This document shows, one piece after another, positions 31,281 through 34,854 of a stretch of DNA of 34,854 nt. Source of the stretch: a virus; the IMG/VR virus record IMGVR_UViG_3300017781_000055, positions 1 through 34,854 of that record, one strand, 5' to 3'. The stretch's first letter is position 1. Every line of letters begins with the position of its first letter. A program made the position numbers and the translations under genes. The notes beneath the pieces are model-generated. The model had not been told where the DNA came from. It worked only from the letters and a program-made list of their open reading frames with translations, and did no database searches.

Positions 31281-34200
31281 ATGATTAAAGTTTTATATAA
31301 TAATAAGGAATACGATGTTCCTGAAAATGAAGTAGATAAATTTGTTTCTATTTCTCCCGGCGCTCAAATTATGAAAAATGGAGATCCGGGAAAGACAGAT
31401 CCCACAACACCGGGTGCGGTTGTGGAGGAAACTGTAGCGCCCGATATGGATTTCACTTCGGATCCTGGTTCTTCGGATTCACTAAAAGAATTAGCTAGCA
31501 CAAGACTTCCAGGTAGTTTTATTCCATTTAGAAAACAAATTGGATTTGCGGCAAGTCTTTCTGATTTTGGTACAAAAGCTTTAGAATACATAAAAGGTGT
31601 ATCTGAAACAGCAACAAAATACAGATCTACTCAATTAGTTGAACAAGGCAAAATTACTCAGGAACAACAGAATCTGCTTTTAAATAATATACAAGAAGAT
31701 TTCACAGGACTACTAGAACCTTTAAGAGCTGGAACTAGCAAAATTCAAGATCTTTCTAGCAAAATGAAAGATGTTGTTTATGAAGAAGCTGATAGATCTG
31801 TATATGATGAATTTTTTAGCGAAGAAGGAAATGCTTTAGACGGTTTAGATAAAATTACAGATAATGTTATAGAAGCTTTACCTAGTGTGATGTCTGTTTT
31901 CGCGGGGCCTGCCGGAATGGCAACATTATTTGCTTCTGCATCAGGAAGTGCATATAAAGAAAAAACAGATGCGGACCCAAACGCGGCAGGTGATTTATCT
32001 ACATTAGCTATATCAACAGGTCAAGGTGGGGTGGAATTAGTTAGCGAGTTGGTTACAAGAGGTATTTTAAAAGGATTTGGTAATACAGTTTTTTCAAAAA
32101 TAACACCTAATGCTGCTAAAAATTTATATAAAAATGCTACTAAAACTTTAGCTGGAAAAGTTATAACAGGAGGTACTTTAGAAGGGGCTTCTGAAAATTT
32201 AGCGCAAGAAGTAAATAGACGTATAGATTATGAGTGGGGGGATAATAGAAATATTGATATGTATAGAAATCCAGATGGTTCTTATAATGTAGGAGATATA
32301 GTAGAAAGAGGATTTGAAACTTTTATTACAGGTTTTATAATAGGTGCACCTTTGGCTAGTATGAATAATAACCCGCCTATGCAGTCTTATACATTAGAAA
32401 AACTTTCTCCAACTGCTGCAACAAAACAAACTTTAGAGTCCGCTAAAAAAATTAAAGAATTAGAAAATTTATACGCTAAGGCTCCTAATGAAGCTATATT
32501 AGATGAAATATTAGAGCTGCAAAAAAGTGTTGTAAATAACAAAATATTAAATAAACAAGTTCTTGAGTCATTTGATAATACTGAATTATCTGAATATGTT
32601 GAAAATAAATTTAAAATTTCAGAATTAAAAAGACAAAAAAATTTAGCTAAAGATGTTGAAGTAAAAGATCAAATTGATAAAATAATTAGCAAACAAGAAA
32701 AAAAAGTAGACAAACAATATAACGAGCAAAAAGCCATTATATTAATGTTAAACTTTGGGCCTAATGTTACTAATACAGAAGTAAAACAAAAAGTACAAGA
32801 AAGTAAAAATAAAAAAGCATCTGACGAAGTACAAAAAATATATGACGAAAAAGGCGTAGATGGGGCATTTGAAATACTTGAAAAGTTTAAACCTATTACC
32901 AATAATTTAGTAAGAAAAAGAAGAGAAGCACCTAATTATGATGAACAACTTTTAAGAGATGAAATTGAAACAGGTGAAAGAGGTATTTTAGATTTAATAA
33001 GAGAATATAAACCAGACAGCGGAAGACCATTAGCAGGATATATAAATAAATTTTTACCAGCTAGAGCTATAGAAGCATCGAAAAGAGTGTTAGGCGAACA
33101 GTTTACACAAGATGTAACTGAAATAAGAGAATCAAGAATTGAATTAGACGATACTACTCAAGAGGTTTTAGATTTTGTAAGAACAGAGCCAAAAGCAAAA
33201 GAACAGCTAAGAGATATAGCCGGCATTACAAAAGAATCTGTACAAAAAGATGCTACACAAATATTAAAAGGTAAATTACCAGGTATAATAGAAAAAAGCG
33301 GTAGAGATAAAAATGAAATACTAACCGCTATAAATAAAGCTGCTGATTTTAAAATAGCTGATGCTGTTCTTGAAGAAATGGGCGGCAACTTTAATAATAA
33401 ACAAGAACAAAACAGTAGGTTTACAACATTTATGGATGTTAACTACGATGCTATAATTAAAGCTATCCCTAATTCTGTGAAAAATAAGTTAGCTTTGTTT
33501 GAGGCTAAGCAAGTTGGTAGAGAAACAATGCAAGAAGGTGATGCCGCTGGTAAAGGCGTATTTGAATATAAAACACCTACTAAACAAGAATTTATTAATT
33601 TTTATACTGAAGGTGCATTAAATGGTTTAAGAGCTAAAAAGAAAAGGTTAGCTAGTATATTATCACAAGAAATAGGTAAAGATGCAATAGCAGAAGTTTT
33701 AGCTGATCCTAATGTTCAAAAAGAATTTTTAGAAAGACAAGAACTGCAAGGTAAAGAGATACCTGAGGGTGCAATACCAAAGTTATTAGAAAAAATAGAT
33801 AGAGCAATAGAACAAATAGAAACTTTTGAAAAAACAACTCTCCAGTCAGGAATAATACCTATAACAAAAGGTGTTAAAATTGCTCTTAAAACTTTAAAAA
33901 CAGCAATTCAAGCAGGTAATACTTTTGCTGAAGCTATAAGTAAAGCTATAACAGCTTTTAAAAAATCATTAAAAGGCAAAGTAACTAGTGCTCAATCACA
34001 AGCTGCGGTTGATGTTATTAATTCTTATTTAGAAAATGAAAATGATTTAGAAGGTATAGATGTTAATGAATTATCTTCTGCAATAAAAGACGCAATAGAA
34101 AATCAAGTTAATTTAGGAAAACAAGGGAGTAGATTTAGTTCTGAAATAAATAAAGTTAATTTATATGAATCAATAGATAAAAATAAATTATCTTTTAAAT

Positions 34201-34854
34201 TAAAAGATTCAGAAACTTTAAAAAATATATCAAAAAATAGACTAAATGTAAATGATAAAAATATAACTGATGAGTTTAAAGGGCATAGTGAAAAATTATC
34301 TGAATTATTACCTTTGAATAGTAATTTATTAAAAGGTAATAAAACTTTTTTTACAGGATTATTTGGTTATCATAGAAGATCAACCGGGGATGGCAAAACA
34401 CAAAAATTTTATGATAATTTTGGAAAAAATAAAAAAGCAAATTGGATTTCTGAAAAAACTAGTAATTTATTTAATAATATAACAGAAATTATAACTGCAA
34501 CAAAATTTGAAAAATTACAGGAAGAAATTTCAAAAGCTAAAACAAAAGAACAAAAAATACAAATAGCTAAAAATAATTTAGAAGCATTAAAACAACAAAA
34601 TACTAATGTTAAAAATACTTATAATGCTTTTAATAATTTTTTAACAGACTACCTATATAGTTCTAAAAATCAAAAAGAATTTGAGTCCAGGCTTGATTAT
34701 ATGATAAAATTAAAAAGATTTAACTCTAGTAATATTAAAGGAGAAAGAGATTTAGTAATATTAAATGGGTTTTATTTTGGCAAAGCCGGCAAAACAATTA
34801 AATTAGAACATGTTAAATCCAGCAGCCAACAGTCCTTTGAAAGCTTACTATCTA
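31281..34854 (+). CDS. Giant internal virion protein, partial (at least 1191 aa)
   Basis: The frame opens with ATG at 31281, two bases after the preceding stop, and stays open to the last base, giving at least 1191 residues; the 3' end lies outside the window. Visible features are an N-terminal extended region, a hydrophobic Gly/Ala-rich stretch around 195-225 (SVMSVFAGPAGMATLFASAS) that could insert in the host membrane on DNA ejection, the LITRGILKGFG-like segment after it, the motif GRPLAGYINKFLPARAIEAS (about 580-600), EYKTPTKQEFINFYTEGALN and many charged helices. This mosaic resembles the large polyvalent virion proteins of marine phages. No lytic transglycosylase or peptidase motif was found in the visible part. 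Confidence 0.8.
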   Translation, partial: MIKVLYNNKEYDVPENEVDKFVSISPGAQIMKNGDPGKTDPTTPGAVVEETVAPDMDFTSDPGSSDSLKELASTRLPGSFIPFRKQIGFAASLSDFGTKALEYIKGVSETATKYRSTQLVEQGKITQEQQNLLLNNIQEDFTGLLEPLRAGTSKIQDLSSKMKDVVYEEADRSVYDEFFSEEGNALDGLDKITDNVIEALPSVMSVFAGPAGMATLFASASGSAYKEKTDADPNAAGDLSTLAISTGQGGVELVSELVTRGILKGFGNTVFSKITPNAAKNLYKNATKTLAGKVITGGTLEGASENLAQEVNRRIDYEWGDNRNIDMYRNPDGSYNVGDIVERGFETFITGFIIGAPLASMNNNPPMQSYTLEKLSPTAATKQTLESAKKIKELENLYAKAPNEAILDEILELQKSVVNNKILNKQVLESFDNTELSEYVENKFKISELKRQKNLAKDVEVKDQIDKIISKQEKKVDKQYNEQKAIILMLNFGPNVTNTEVKQKVQESKNKKASDEVQKIYDEKGVDGAFEILEKFKPITNNLVRKRREAPNYDEQLLRDEIETGERGILDLIREYKPDSGRPLAGYINKFLPARAIEASKRVLGEQFTQDVTEIRESRIELDDTTQEVLDFVRTEPKAKEQLRDIAGITKESVQKDATQILKGKLPGIIEKSGRDKNEILTAINKAADFKIADAVLEEMGGNFNNKQEQNSRFTTFMDVNYDAIIKAIPNSVKNKLALFEAKQVGRETMQEGDAAGKGVFEYKTPTKQEFINFYTEGALNGLRAKKKRLASILSQEIGKDAIAEVLADPNVQKEFLERQELQGKEIPEGAIPKLLEKIDRAIEQIETFEKTTLQSGIIPITKGVKIALKTLKTAIQAGNTFAEAISKAITAFKKSLKGKVTSAQSQAAVDVINSYLENENDLEGIDVNELSSAIKDAIENQVNLGKQGSRFSSEINKVNLYESIDKNKLSFKLKDSETLKNISKNRLNVNDKNITDEFKGHSEKLSELLPLNSNLLKGNKTFFTGLFGYHRRSTGDGKTQKFYDNFGKNKKANWISEKTSNLFNNITEIITATKFEKLQEEISKAKTKEQKIQIAKNNLEALKQQNTNVKNTYNAFNNFLTDYLYSSKNQKEFESRLDYMIKLKRFNSSNIKGERDLVILNGFYFGKAGKTIKLEHVKSSSQQSFESLLS

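Overview
This window looks like about 35 kb of a lytic, podovirus-like marine bacteriophage genome, and it runs off the right edge inside a virion gene. It carries no integrase, no bacterial housekeeping genes and no tRNA gene that I could find. The sequence is AT-rich, genes are tightly packed (many overlap by 1-14 bases), and starts are preceded by A/T-rich leaders with no Shine-Dalgarno sequence. That translation style, plus portal, capsid, connector and muzzle proteins resembling those of Bacteroidetes-infecting (crAss-like and related marine) podoviruses, suggests a marine flavobacterial host. The host is an inference; no host gene is present.

Left region (1-1179): three small minus-strand genes (10-156, 461-757, 801-953), two of them shorter than 51 residues. 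Each is preceded at 11-15 bases by the same bipartite element, AYACGA, 8 bases, then a 17-base GGATAATATAA-type box. This is best explained as a phage-specific promoter. Between the first two genes lies about 300 bases of noncoding DNA with three phased TACA-NN-TGTA palindromes, an inverted repeat, an 18-base direct repeat and a 10-base tandem repeat: a regulatory locus or replication-origin candidate.

Plus-strand block 1 (1180-6155): a very basic small protein, an unknown protein, a full-length GroEL-type chaperonin followed by an overlapping short GroES, a wHTH-like protein, a small HExxH zinc-peptidase-like protein, several small conserved marine-phage proteins, a pair of paralogous KMGYxMxMG proteins and a GTA-type holin. 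Block 2 (6161-12804): receptor-binding/tail-fibre genes, ending in a 1472-residue fibre with eight TFAG-type repeats and a C-terminal Peptidase_S74 self-cleaving chaperone, then a small fibre-adjacent protein. Block 3 (12900-14196): small genes before the terminase, including a 194-residue protein that I read as two fused GroES-like barrels.

Block 4 (14196-end): the virion assembly line in order: large terminase, portal, scaffold-like protein, major capsid protein (with an intrinsic terminator after it), an unknown structural protein (followed by a UNCG-loop hairpin), ring/connector proteins, a muzzle/tail-needle type protein split into two genes with cadherin-like repeats at the break, a GNAT acetyltransferase, and three internal virion proteins. 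The last of these is over 1190 residues long and open at the window end.

The most interesting points are the three-part chaperone set (GroEL, short GroES, tandem double-barrel GroES-like protein), the three-copy promoter-like element next to phased palindromes, the split muzzle gene, and a sharp GC/codon-usage island inside the terminase ATPase domain.
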